DNA from: Nitrosopumilaceae archaeon
GTDB taxonomy: Archaea > Thermoproteota > Nitrososphaeria > Nitrososphaerales > Nitrosopumilaceae
Length of the DNA stretch: 64,000 nt
Direction: 5' to 3'
Assembly: GCA_022823825.1 (NCBI GenBank)
Contig: JAJEHG010000051.1
Location: 1 to 64,000, forward strand
The notes beneath the pieces are model-generated. The model was not told where the DNA came from, made no database searches, and worked only from the letters and a program-made list of their open reading frames with translations. This document shows positions 25,671-33,564 of this stretch, piece by piece (position 1 is the first letter of the stretch; every line of letters starts with the position of its first letter). The translations under genes and the position numbers were made by a program.

Positions 25671-26153
25671 ATGGCGTCTAGAAGGACATTCGTGATCTTT
25701 GTGCTCCCAATCATACTGTCCCTGTCACTTGCAACCGCCGTGATGGCCGACGTGCTCGACAAGCCGGGCCGCGAGATGCAGATGTGGCCCCCGCAGTCGT
25801 CAGGCGGGCACGGAACGGCATACACACCCGTCCCGCATTCCTCAGATGACGGCATACTCATCGTGGGGCTCTCCGAATCGTACAGGGCCGGCGGCCAGAT
25901 TGCCGTCGGCGTCTCTGTCAGTGACGCGTCGTTTGACTGCGGCGATCTCTACATTACCATATACGACCGTGACGGTGCAGTCCTGGCCCAAGAGGCGTCC
26001 TTTGAGCAGTGCTTTGCGGATGCCGGCATCGACCTCCCCGTGGAGGGCAACTTTGAGGCCGCGGTGGGCCCCCCAGGTTCGTATGTGATCGTGGCGGAGA
26101 TGCGCCATGACGGTGAGACGATATCTGCCCCGGGAGAGTTTGTCGTTGAGTAG
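25671..26153 (+). CDS. Small secreted protein
   Basis: The 160-residue protein opens with a signal peptide: basic residues, a hydrophobic core at about 6-22 and a probable cut after AVMA. The mature part contains SSDDGILIVGLSESYRAGG and a beta-rich domain with two cysteines (FDCGDL and FEQCF) that could form a disulfide. The ending GSYVIVAEMRHDGETISAPG resembles a single Ig-like domain. ATG 25671 lies 26 nt after GATATATG, making it leaderless; an upstream ATG at 25662 is too close. Function unknown. Confidence 0.7.
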   Translation: MASRRTFVIFVLPIILSLSLATAVMADVLDKPGREMQMWPPQSSGGHGTAYTPVPHSSDDGILIVGLSESYRAGGQIAVGVSVSDASFDCGDLYITIYDRDGAVLAQEASFEQCFADAGIDLPVEGNFEAAVGPPGSYVIVAEMRHDGETISAPGEFVVE

Positions 26154-26303
26154 GCGTTGTTGCCGTCGGGGACGTGGCGGCAGGTGCGGCCTCCGTATCT
26201 GCACAGAGAGCGGCGCATATCGCCACTTTAGCAACAATAATAGCACTGCTGGCAGGCAGGGTGCTTGGATGCCTGGCGCGGGATACAGAGGGTTGGTGCT
26301 ATA

Positions 26304-27479
26304 ATGGACAAAAAGGAGCGAGAGTTGGAACTCGAGGAGATTGAAAGGATAAAGGCCGAGCTGGCAGAGCTAAGGCGCCGCAAGGACATTCTAGATGCCA
26401 TTCCTCCAAAAAAAAGGCGCGCGACAAGGGCCAAAAAGCAGACAGGCCCCGCATCCCCACCGTCAGACGCCTCTGAGGCCGCAGGAGCCAGGAAGCCGCG
26501 CCCCAAAAAGCAGGGCCGGGCCGACAGCGGCAGCTCCGGTTCTGGCGCGCCCCCCGACTCCGCAGATGCCAGTGACGCCTCTGCGCGCGGCTCCAAGGAG
26601 CCAGAGCGTGCGCCCCCCGAAGGCGGCAAGAAGCCCGCCCGCAAGAGTGCGCGCAAATCAACCACTGCTGCTGCTGCTGCCACCGCCGCCGCCACAGTGA
26701 CAAAGCCTGCAGTGGAACCCAGCGCAAAGCGCTCCGCCGCCAAGGCCGCGGCTGCAAAGAAGGGCGCGGCAAAAAAGAAGACCGGTGCGGCGGCTGCAAA
26801 GAAGGGCGCGGCCAAGGCCGCGGCAAAAAAGAAGACCGGTGCGGCGGCTGCAAAGAAGGGCGCGGCCAAGGCCCCTGCAGAGAAGGGGAAGAAGATTCCT
26901 GCTTCCTCCAAATCCCCCGATGATCATACCTCCGACTCTGCCAAGAAGATAAAGAAGAAGGGGAGCGGCACGGCCAAGGCGGCAAAGTCCGGCCCCGCGT
27001 CAAAAAAACCCGCATCCGGCAAGGCAAAGGAAGAGAAGGTGCCTGAACTCACGCTTGAGGAAAAGCTCGAAAGCGAGCTTACCGAAGAGGAGATTGAGAG
27101 GTTTCAGATCGAAAAGGTGAACATGGAGCAGCTCATCAGGAAGGTGTGCGACATACTGGTCGAGCACGAGTCGGCCGGCATGCTGCAAAACAACCTGTGG
27201 AAGAAGCTAAAGCTGTCCGACATGACCGGATCCCGCCTCGCGCTCAAGCTTGAACGCATGGGCACGATTACCAGGGAAAAGCTGCTTGAGAACGGCAGGT
27301 GGACATACAAGCTTATACTCAAAAAGACCCCCATAAGCACGCAGTCAATAGAGGACGCCCCGTGCCTCGTCTGCAAGGTGGAGCAGAAATGCACGCTTGA
27401 CGGCGAGATAAGCCCCCGCACGTGTCCGTACCTGGAGGACTGGGTGGTCTCCATGATAAAGAAGCCCAGATTCAAATGA
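26304..27479 (+). CDS. RPC34/POLR3F-like RNA polymerase subunit with Lys/Ala-rich insert
   Basis: The C-terminal 130 residues carry a winged-helix domain and a cysteine set C354, C357, C363, C374. The C-x2-C-x5-C-x10-C spacing, with GEISPRTC before the last cysteine, matches the iron-sulfur end of eukaryotic RPC34/POLR3F. Archaeal orthologues are reported in Crenarchaeota and Thaumarchaeota. Residues 1-32 form a charged helix. About 35-240 is Lys/Ala/Pro-rich with histone H1-like KKGAAKKKTGAAA repeats, not part of known RPC34. The start could instead be TTG 26265, with AACAATAATAG about 26 nt upstream. It overlaps rlmE by 4 nt. Confidence 0.82.
   Translation: MDKKERELELEEIERIKAELAELRRRKDILDAIPPKKRRATRAKKQTGPASPPSDASEAAGARKPRPKKQGRADSGSSGSGAPPDSADASDASARGSKEPERAPPEGGKKPARKSARKSTTAAAAATAAATVTKPAVEPSAKRSAAKAAAAKKGAAKKKTGAAAAKKGAAKAAAKKKTGAAAAKKGAAKAPAEKGKKIPASSKSPDDHTSDSAKKIKKKGSGTAKAAKSGPASKKPASGKAKEEKVPELTLEEKLESELTEEEIERFQIEKVNMEQLIRKVCDILVEHESAGMLQNNLWKKLKLSDMTGSRLALKLERMGTITREKLLENGRWTYKLILKKTPISTQSIEDAPCLVCKVEQKCTLDGEISPRTCPYLEDWVVSMIKKPRFK
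26748..26866 (+). repeat. Tandem repeats encoding Lys/Ala segments
   Basis: A 23-bp block GCGGCTGCAAAGAAGGGCGC.. occurs at 26748, 26790 and 26844. The longer unit from 26766 recurs at 26820 with a 54-bp period. The repeat encodes AAAKKGAAK-type segments and could expand or contract by recombination. Confidence 0.8.
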
Positions 27480-28075
27480 AGCTGCAAGACGCCCGCAGGG
27501 ACCAGTACAGACGGCTTGCCCACGAGCAGGGCTACAGGAGCAGGGCCGCGTACAAGCTAAAGGAGCTCAACAAGTCGTACCGCATCATAGGGCCCGGATT
27601 CTACGTCCTCGACCTGGGATGCGCCCCGGGCGGCTGGACGCAGATGGCCGTCAGGCTTGCCGGAAACCGGGGCAAGGTGGTGGGGGTCGATACGTCCTAC
27701 GTCGAGGAGGTGCCGGGAGCCCACATAATGCGGCGCGACATTGCAGAGGAGGGGCTTGCAGATATGGTCATATCGTACTTTGGGCGCAAGGCAAACGCGG
27801 TCGTATGCGACCTGTCGCCAAAGGTAAGCGGAAACTGGTCGGTGGACCATGCAAGGCAGATATCGCTCAACTATGACTGCGCCAAGATAATGGGCGCGGT
27901 TTTGGCGCGCAGGGGAAACGCAGTGTTCAAGGTCTTTGACGGGCAGTACTCTGCGGAGTTTCGGGACTATGTGAGGGAGCAGTTCTCAAAGTTCCACAGC
28001 ACAAAGCCAAAGGCAAGCCGCAAGCAGAGCAGCGAGCTGTACTACGTATGCCTGGGGTACGTGGGCCCGGACTAG
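27476..28075 (+). CDS. rlmE: Ribosomal RNA 2'-O-methyltransferase, RlmE/FtsJ family
   Basis: FtsJ-type enzymes methylate a ribose in 23S rRNA with S-adenosylmethionine. The SAM motif DLGCAPGGW is at residues 46-54; the catalytic tetrad is suggested by Lys28 in AYKLKEL, Asp in VVCDLSP, Lys in VFKVFDG and Glu in SSELYYV. Length (199 aa) is typical. ATG 27476 overlaps the stop of the RPC34-like gene (ATGA), so translation is coupled. The 3' end overlaps the convergent trm1 gene by 4 bp. A frame from 27422 adds an unlikely extension. Confidence 0.93.
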   Translation: MKLQDARRDQYRRLAHEQGYRSRAAYKLKELNKSYRIIGPGFYVLDLGCAPGGWTQMAVRLAGNRGKVVGVDTSYVEEVPGAHIMRRDIAEEGLADMVISYFGRKANAVVCDLSPKVSGNWSVDHARQISLNYDCAKIMGAVLARRGNAVFKVFDGQYSAEFRDYVREQFSKFHSTKPKASRKQSSELYYVCLGYVGPD

Positions 28076-29262
28076 CGGACAGCCGCCTGCCTGAAGGCGT
28101 CTGTCGCCGCGTCGGGGGGCGCGTCGGTCCTGAACCCGGTGGGCGCCAGCGACGTCCGGGACGCAGAATACCCGGCTTCGCGCAGGCCGGTCAGCACGCG
28201 CGCCATGCGCGGGGGCGACACCCCCGTCCGGGACGCCATCTCGTCTAGCGTATAGAACAGGCCCGTCCCCTGCACGGCCGACTCCTCGCGCGCCCTCTCA
28301 AGGTGCGTATGCAGGGCGCCGTCCGGGGCGTGCCCCATGTTTAGCGCCCTCCGCACCATGCTGTTTACGAACTCCCCGTCAAAGAGGGGCCCGCGCCACA
28401 GGGGCCCCGCGCGCCGGGTCTCCGAGCCGCACGCGCGGCACTCCCGCTCTGCGCGCGGCCCCAGCCAGCGGCCCCCGCACGCGTCGCAGTGAGTCGCATA
28501 CCCAATCTCCTCGCGGGCGGCCCCCGCATGCCCCACCCTTATGCGCGCATACATCCTGTAGTAGTGCATGTCCGACGATACGAATATCGGGGATATCGAC
28601 ACCCCGAGCCTGGCCGCGACCGCCCTGAGGCATCCCAGCACTATCCTGATTGCAGTCTCGCTGCCGTATGTGGTGCCCCTGGTAGGCATGCCGCCGTACC
28701 TGTTCTGGCACGCCTCGTCAAACAGCCCGTTGAGTACCTGCAGGTCCGTCGCAGCACAGGACAGCAGCCCCCCGTGCATGAGGGACCTTAGCGCGCAGTC
28801 AAAGAACGGGGCCGGTGATCCGAACGGATCGATGTCCACTATGGCGCCCCTCCTCCCCCTTGTGGCATGATCCGAGAGGAACCTGCAGGCCTCGAGGTTC
28901 GAGAAGGAGACTTCCGCGTCGAGCCCGTTTAGAAGGGCCGCCTCCCTCGCAAGCGATACCGCCTTCGGGTTGACATCGTTGATGTGGATGTGGCGTATCG
29001 CGCCAGTCTCGTTTGCCGCCCTCAGGCCCCTTGCCCCCACTCCGGCAAGCGGCTCGAGCATGGTCGGCGGCCCGTCAAACCCGTCAAGATGCGCGGCGTA
29101 CGCGACAGTCGAGACGTCGCGGTTTGCCCTGGACCTCGGGTTGAAGAACGCCGTGTCCCTCGGGGGCGCCTCGCCGTCAAGCGCGCCGGACGGCACGAGC
29201 AGCCTGGTACGGCCCTCCGTAATCTCCCTTATCGCGTCGTCCGCCCCGCCGTGATCCTGCAT
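28072..29262 (-). CDS. trm1: tRNA (guanine-26,N2-N2) dimethyltransferase
   Basis: Trm1 methylates G26 of tRNA twice. Diagnostic features are NPRSRANRDVS, the SAM loop EPLAGVGARGLRA, DIDPFGSPAPF for the catalytic site, and the zinc ribbon CDACGGRW...CRACGS near residues 270-295. A C-terminal winged-helix region follows. Length is about 396 residues, normal for archaea. ATG 29262 and GTG 29268 are both possible; the minus-strand ACCATATACTG element lies 26-32 nt upstream. The open frame continues to 29814 across rnhB, which is spurious. It is divergent from rnhB. Confidence 0.93.
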   Translation of the reverse strand: MQDHGGADDAIREITEGRTRLLVPSGALDGEAPPRDTAFFNPRSRANRDVSTVAYAAHLDGFDGPPTMLEPLAGVGARGLRAANETGAIRHIHINDVNPKAVSLAREAALLNGLDAEVSFSNLEACRFLSDHATRGRRGAIVDIDPFGSPAPFFDCALRSLMHGGLLSCAATDLQVLNGLFDEACQNRYGGMPTRGTTYGSETAIRIVLGCLRAVAARLGVSISPIFVSSDMHYYRMYARIRVGHAGAAREEIGYATHCDACGGRWLGPRAERECRACGSETRRAGPLWRGPLFDGEFVNSMVRRALNMGHAPDGALHTHLERAREESAVQGTGLFYTLDEMASRTGVSPPRMARVLTGLREAGYSASRTSLAPTGFRTDAPPDAATDAFRQAAVR

Positions 29263-29288
29263 CTTCACCACTGTTGCGTGTAGTGGTT

Positions 29289-29309
29289 GCAGTATATGGT
29301 TTATTACTA
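29289..29309. promoter_or_regulatory. Overlapping divergent TATA elements of trm1 and rnhB
   Basis: AGTATATGGTTTATTACT carries a leftward TATA box (centre near 29294) and a rightward one (centre near 29304). They sit 26-32 nt from the trm1 and rnhB starts. They overlap, so the genes may compete for TBP. Confidence 0.5.
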
Positions 29310-29329
29310 ATAGCCGGGGCCGACGCGTA

Positions 29330-29959
29330 TTGATAGTCTGCGGGGTCGACGATGCGGGGCGGGGCTCCATGCTGGGGCCGCTCGTGATAGCAGGCGTCTG
29401 CCTACGTGACGACCAGGTATCACGCCTCAAAAAGATGGGGGTGCGCGACTCCAAAAAGCACACCCCTGCCGCGCGCAAGAGGCTGTCTGGCATGATAAGG
29501 GAGGTTGCCGACTCGTACCACGTGGTGCACGTGCCGCCCCGCTCGATTGACGCAAGCGTGCGCCAGCACGGCCTCAACAGGCTGGAGGCCAAGTATATGG
29601 CAAGGGTGATCTCAAGGCTCGGGCCCGACTCGGCCCTTGTAGACTCTTGCGACACGGATACCGCAAGGTTCGGCAGGCGCATATCGCGCATGTCGGGGAA
29701 CTGCCGCGTCAGGTCGTACCACCACGCGGACAGCCGGTTTGTGATAGTGTCCGCCGCGTCCATCCTGGCAAAGGTCGCGCGCGACGAGGCGATAGGGCGC
29801 CTTGCCAGGAACAACCCCGGGATTGGAAGCGGGTATCCAAGCGACCGCAGATCCGTCTCTTTTCTCAGGTCGTACTATAAGAGAAACCACGCGGTGCCCT
29901 CCTACGCGCGCAAGAGCTGGAGGCCGGTGAAGCTCCTACTCGGGGCGCGTCGCGTATAG
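29330..29959 (+). CDS. rnhB: Ribonuclease HII
   Basis: RNase HII removes RNA from RNA-DNA hybrids and single ribonucleotides from DNA. The opening VCGVDDAGRGSMLGPLVIAG is the family signature, but the usual DEAGRG has Asp8 in place of Glu. Later active-site regions are SALVDSCDTD and HHADSRFVIVSAASILAKV. Length (209 aa) is normal. TTG 29330 is 26 nt after TTTATTACT. The Glu-to-Asp change is conservative and may keep activity, but it is worth checking. Confidence 0.92.
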   Translation: MIVCGVDDAGRGSMLGPLVIAGVCLRDDQVSRLKKMGVRDSKKHTPAARKRLSGMIREVADSYHVVHVPPRSIDASVRQHGLNRLEAKYMARVISRLGPDSALVDSCDTDTARFGRRISRMSGNCRVRSYHHADSRFVIVSAASILAKVARDEAIGRLARNNPGIGSGYPSDRRSVSFLRSYYKRNHAVPSYARKSWRPVKLLLGARRV

Positions 29960-30025
29960 CAGGGGCAGCGGCAACAATTGCAGCAGCAACGGCGGCGACG
30001 TATGATCCGCCGGCCGCGGCGCGTG

Positions 30026-30706
30026 TCAGTCCGGATACCTTGCGATTACCATCGCGTGATCCTTGTCGTACGGCTCCAGGTTTATGGACTCGACGATCTC
30101 AAACTCGCCGCTCAATTTTTCAGTCTCCTGCCTTATTACCTCCCCCGGCTCCTTTATCACGTCTATGCTGCGCGTCTTTATCACAAGAAACAGGTACCCG
30201 CCCCTTTTTAGGAACATCCTGCAGTTTGCCATCGCTATGCCCGTCTGGTCCGGCTGCGCAATGTCGACGTATGCCACGTCCACCTTGCCGAACACCGCGA
30301 AATAATCGCCCGGCATCCTCGCGTCCTGCATGACGGGTATGATGTTCGGCCTGTGCGATGCCACCCTGTCCATAAAGTCCCGGGCCACCCTGCTTGCGTG
30401 CTCTATTCCAAACAGGATGCCCGACTGCCCGATCATGTCCGATACGTGGCTAGCAGTCGTGCCCGTCGAGACGCCCAGGTACAGTACCCGGGACCCGTTC
30501 TCAAACGGAAAGGTCTCAAGCCCGTTCATGACGGCGGCCGCGAGCTTGGATCTGAACGGATCCCATATGCGGTACTCGGTCTTCTTCCTTACGAGCAGCT
30601 TTTCGCCGTACACCCTGTTTCCGGGGACCTGGTTCTCCGTGGCTGGCCTGTCCCTGCCTTCGAACTTTGTCAGGATGAACGGGGGAAACGGGTCTGGAGC
30701 GGCCAT
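30026..30706 (-). CDS. flpA: Fibrillarin-like rRNA/tRNA 2'-O-methyltransferase
   Basis: Fibrillarin is the methyltransferase of the box C/D ribonucleoprotein, guided by C/D RNAs. The N-terminal lobe ends with NRVYGEKLL and TEYRIWDPFRSKLAAA, followed by the SAM loop LYLGVSTGTTASHVSD and DVAYVDIAQPDQ. These segments are family-specific. Length (226 aa) is usual. It lies 110 nt downstream of nop5 in the same direction, the conserved archaeal fibrillarin-Nop5 arrangement. Confidence 0.96.
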   Translation of the reverse strand: MAAPDPFPPFILTKFEGRDRPATENQVPGNRVYGEKLLVRKKTEYRIWDPFRSKLAAAVMNGLETFPFENGSRVLYLGVSTGTTASHVSDMIGQSGILFGIEHASRVARDFMDRVASHRPNIIPVMQDARMPGDYFAVFGKVDVAYVDIAQPDQTGIAMANCRMFLKRGGYLFLVIKTRSIDVIKEPGEVIRQETEKLSGEFEIVESINLEPYDKDHAMVIARYPD

Positions 30707-30817
30707 GCGCAGTCTGTCGCTTGCATGTCAGGCGTATGAACGTATGCAGACGCAGGCAAGAGCGGGCCGTCGCGCAAGCCGATGGAGGCGCATGATCACC
30801 GGAGGCCGCAGTCACCG

Positions 30818-32395
30818 CTACCGGAATCTCTTTCCCCTCTTCCTGTCTGCAGGCTTTCTGCCGCGCTTGTTTGCGCGGAATCTCGATGCGGCCGGCTTTG
30901 ACGCGCCCTGCCTTGCAGCCCTTGCGGGCCCGCCCTTCCTGCCGCCGCCCTTGCCGGGGTAGCGGCCGTGGCCGTAGCTTCGGTCGCCGTCATTGCCACC
31001 ATTATCATCATCATTGTCATCACCATTCCACCGGCGGCCGCCGTAGTCGTCACGGCCGCGCCCATAGCCCTTTCGCCCCCCTCGGGCCGCGCGCCCCTCT
31101 GACGCCTCGGTCCTCTTGCGGGACCACTCCGGGCGTCCTCTCCCCGTGCGACTGCCGCCGCCGCCCCTCTTGCCTGAGCGGCCGCTGCCGCCGCCGCCGC
31201 CCCCGCGGCCATAGCCCGGCCTTGGGGCCGTCCCGCTGCCCCTCTCCACCGGTTCCCGGAACTTTTCGCCTATCTCGCCTATCCTTATGTTCATCTTCTC
31301 CAAGAGCGTCCTGTTGAGCTCCCCGCCCTCGCTGTACACGTCGACCCGGGCCGCTATGACGGCCTTTGCGGCTATTGCCCGCGCAATCTTGCCGCGCTGC
31401 CACCGCGGCGCCGCGTGCACCAACGGATGCTGGAACAGCAGTCCGTGCTTTGGCGGCTCGGAGCCGGTCTTCAGCGAGCGGAACAGTGCCCGCTCGGCCC
31501 CTAGGACTTGTATCGTGCTGGCGGGCAGCGATGCCATCTTCTTTATGCTGCCGATTCTTGCAAGCATCCTTGCGCTCAGGGCGGTGCCCAGTATTGCGGC
31601 CAGGTTGGGAGCCACGGTTCCCATCTCCCTTTCCACCAGCGCCTCCAGCCTCCTGCGCAGATCGTAAAACGAGATCAGCTGCCCCGCCATGGTCTGCACC
31701 ATCTCAAGGCTCTGGTCAGCAATCTCGCCGCCCCTGCTGTTTGACGCGGCGACAAGAAGCATCTCAGTCTTCTCGCTTGGAAAGCCCGCCGCCTCAAACG
31801 ACTCGGCCGTCAGGCCGTCGCGACGGCCCGCCAGCACTATGCGGGCGTACCCCTCTATGCTGTCCACCATGTTCTCAAGCTCCGGAAAGTGGAGGCCGTA
31901 CCACTCACGTGTCCGGGAGCTGAGCGCGTTGGCAACCTTGTCTATCTCGTCAAGCGAGTTGACGGCCTGTATGACGTGCAGGTCGGAGCTGCCGGATATC
32001 TCGGTCACCTTTGATGACGACAGTCCCATGGCAAAGTCCCTCAGCTTTGAGATGGCGTCCCTCGCATCAGACGCAAGGCCCGACGATATGATCATCTGCT
32101 GCTTTGAGGCCCGGGCATCCTCGGCTTCCTGCCCCCTGAGCGCCTGGGCGTCGACGGACTCCCTTTTTAGCACGCTGAGCAGGGCGTCGTCGCCCGTGTA
32201 TACCGCGGTGTTCAGGGACTCCAGATACGGCCCGAGGCCGCTGCACGACCGCGGCGCCCTGCCTTCCTTTATCTCCAGATAGTCCGGCACGGGATCCTCA
32301 AAGGCAAAGGTTTTTGCAACCGTGCCGTCCTCCTCGCTTACGATTATTACTCCAAGCTCGGTGAGCAGCGCCCTGTACCGGCCGACCATGCGCAT
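30818..32395 (-). CDS. nop5: Box C/D RNP protein Nop5 (Nop56/58-like) with Arg/Gly tail
   Basis: Nop5 bridges fibrillarin and L7Ae on C/D guide RNAs. The N-terminal fibrillarin-binding domain, a coiled coil near residues 120-230 and the NOP domain (VAPNLAAILGTALSARMLAR, then GAERALF and HGLLFQHPLV) are present. After about residue 390 a Gly/Arg/Asp-rich tail of over 130 residues replaces the short basic tail usual in archaea. The tail resembles RGG/GAR domains of eukaryotic nucleolar proteins. ATG 32395 or 32389 lies about 20-26 nt after CTTTTTAAG. Confidence 0.94.
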   Translation of the reverse strand: MRMVGRYRALLTELGVIIVSEEDGTVAKTFAFEDPVPDYLEIKEGRAPRSCSGLGPYLESLNTAVYTGDDALLSVLKRESVDAQALRGQEAEDARASKQQMIISSGLASDARDAISKLRDFAMGLSSSKVTEISGSSDLHVIQAVNSLDEIDKVANALSSRTREWYGLHFPELENMVDSIEGYARIVLAGRRDGLTAESFEAAGFPSEKTEMLLVAASNSRGGEIADQSLEMVQTMAGQLISFYDLRRRLEALVEREMGTVAPNLAAILGTALSARMLARIGSIKKMASLPASTIQVLGAERALFRSLKTGSEPPKHGLLFQHPLVHAAPRWQRGKIARAIAAKAVIAARVDVYSEGGELNRTLLEKMNIRIGEIGEKFREPVERGSGTAPRPGYGRGGGGGGSGRSGKRGGGGSRTGRGRPEWSRKRTEASEGRAARGGRKGYGRGRDDYGGRRWNGDDNDDDNGGNDGDRSYGHGRYPGKGGGRKGGPARAARQGASKPAASRFRANKRGRKPADRKRGKRFR

Positions 32396-32512
32396 GGCGT
32401 ATTTGCGGCCCTTAAAAAGATACTATGCGCGCAGCGTCCGGCCCGCCCGCGCGTAACCGGGAAAATACGCCGGATGTGGAACGACTGCGCGCGCCTGCAG
32501 CAGGTCACATGC

Positions 32513-32525
32513 GGGGGGGGGGGGG
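32513..32525. repeat. Homopolymeric G13 tract
   Basis: Thirteen consecutive G residues lie between the divergent nop5 and pyrD promoters, about 90-100 bp from the pyrD TATA element. Such tracts are slippage-prone, and sequencing error is also possible here. The gap 32396-32640 otherwise contains no gene. Confidence 0.8.
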
Positions 32526-32610
32526 CGGCGCCGATCCGGCCACGCAGGTCCGGGCGCGGGGTACGGCAGGGCCCGCCGGGGACGGACCCCCGAGCCGGCC
32601 ATGCTGCATC

Positions 32611-32627
32611 CAATTAACCGTTATATT
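32611..32627 (+). promoter_or_regulatory. TATA element of pyrD-pyrK
   Basis: CAATTAACCGTTATATT contains two A/T clusters. The first is centred 26 nt before ATG 32641 and defines that start over upstream in-frame codons. Confidence 0.5.
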
Positions 32628-32640
32628 CAAAGCACATCGC

Positions 32641-33564
32641 ATGACAGTTGTGAGCGACAGTCCCCCCCTGCGGACCGAGATTGGCCCCATCAGGCTCGAG
32701 AGGCCCGCCATGCTTGCCTCCGGCATACTCGGGATCTCCATGGACGTCTTTGAGAGCCTGTACGACGCGGGGGCCGGCGCCGTCGTGACAAAGTCGCTAA
32801 GCCGCGAGCCGTGGGAGGGGTACCCGAATCCGACCGTCGTTGGGCTCGGAAACGGGGGATGGATAAACGCAGTGGGGCTCTCAAACCCGGGGGCGCGCAA
32901 CTTTGCGCCCATGATAAGGGGGAACAGCAGGGTGCCCGTGGTGGTCAGCATGGTGGGTTCCGTCGCGTCGGAGTTTGTGGACATGATATCCGAGTTCTCC
33001 GGCTGCATGGTAACCGCGTACGAGCTCAACATGTCGTGCCCGCACGTTGAAAAGGTGGGCCTCGAGGTGGGGGACGACCCCGAGCTGGTGGCCGGAATCG
33101 TGCGCGCAGTAAAGGGTGCCGCGGCCGACGTGCCGGTGGCAATAAAGGTCGGGCTGGGGTCGTCAAACTATCTAGACACCGTGTCCGCCGCGGCCGACGC
33201 CGGGGCCGACGCGGTTACCGCCATCAACACGATACGGTCTATTGCCATTGATGCGGACGCGCAGACGCCCATCCTCAGCCACGGGTACGGCGGCCTGTCC
33301 GGGACGCCGATAAAGCCGGTCGCCCTGCGGTGCGTCTACGAGATTGCGTCCAGCTATGAAATTCCGATAATGGGGTGCGGCGGGATATCCACGTGGGAGG
33401 ACGCCGTGGAGTTCATCCTGGCCGGCGCCTCCGCGGTGCAGGTTGGCAGCGCGCTTGGCGGCCGCGACTACGAACTCTTCGGGGAGATAAACCGCGGGAT
33501 CGCGTCATATATGGAGCGCAAGGGCATCGCAAGCATAAGGGGGATGGTGGGGCTTGCCAGATAG
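32641..33564 (+). CDS. pyrD: Dihydroorotate dehydrogenase, catalytic subunit (type IB)
   Basis: PyrD oxidises dihydroorotate to orotate in pyrimidine synthesis. The FMN barrel shows NGGWINAVGLSNPG, the active-site loop ELNMSCPHVE with its cysteine, VAIKVGL with the FMN lysine, and GCGGISTWEDAVEF near the phosphate site. Length (307 aa) fits type IB. The next gene encodes the PyrK electron-transfer partner and overlaps by 11 nt. ATG 32641 is supported by the TATA element; the longer frame from 32425 crosses the G13 tract. Confidence 0.95.
   Translation: MTVVSDSPPLRTEIGPIRLERPAMLASGILGISMDVFESLYDAGAGAVVTKSLSREPWEGYPNPTVVGLGNGGWINAVGLSNPGARNFAPMIRGNSRVPVVVSMVGSVASEFVDMISEFSGCMVTAYELNMSCPHVEKVGLEVGDDPELVAGIVRAVKGAAADVPVAIKVGLGSSNYLDTVSAAADAGADAVTAINTIRSIAIDADAQTPILSHGYGGLSGTPIKPVALRCVYEIASSYEIPIMGCGGISTWEDAVEFILAGASAVQVGSALGGRDYELFGEINRGIASYMERKGIASIRGMVGLAR

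Noticed and set aside
25237-25695. Gly/Arg-rich open frames on both strands
   Set aside because: They arise from GGT/GGC-rich DNA; six frames are open at once, which is expected by composition alone.
29263-29814. N-terminal extension of trm1 across rnhB
   Set aside because: It would read through the opposite strand of a well-defined rnhB gene and its promoter; the trm1 family starts at the downstream ATG.
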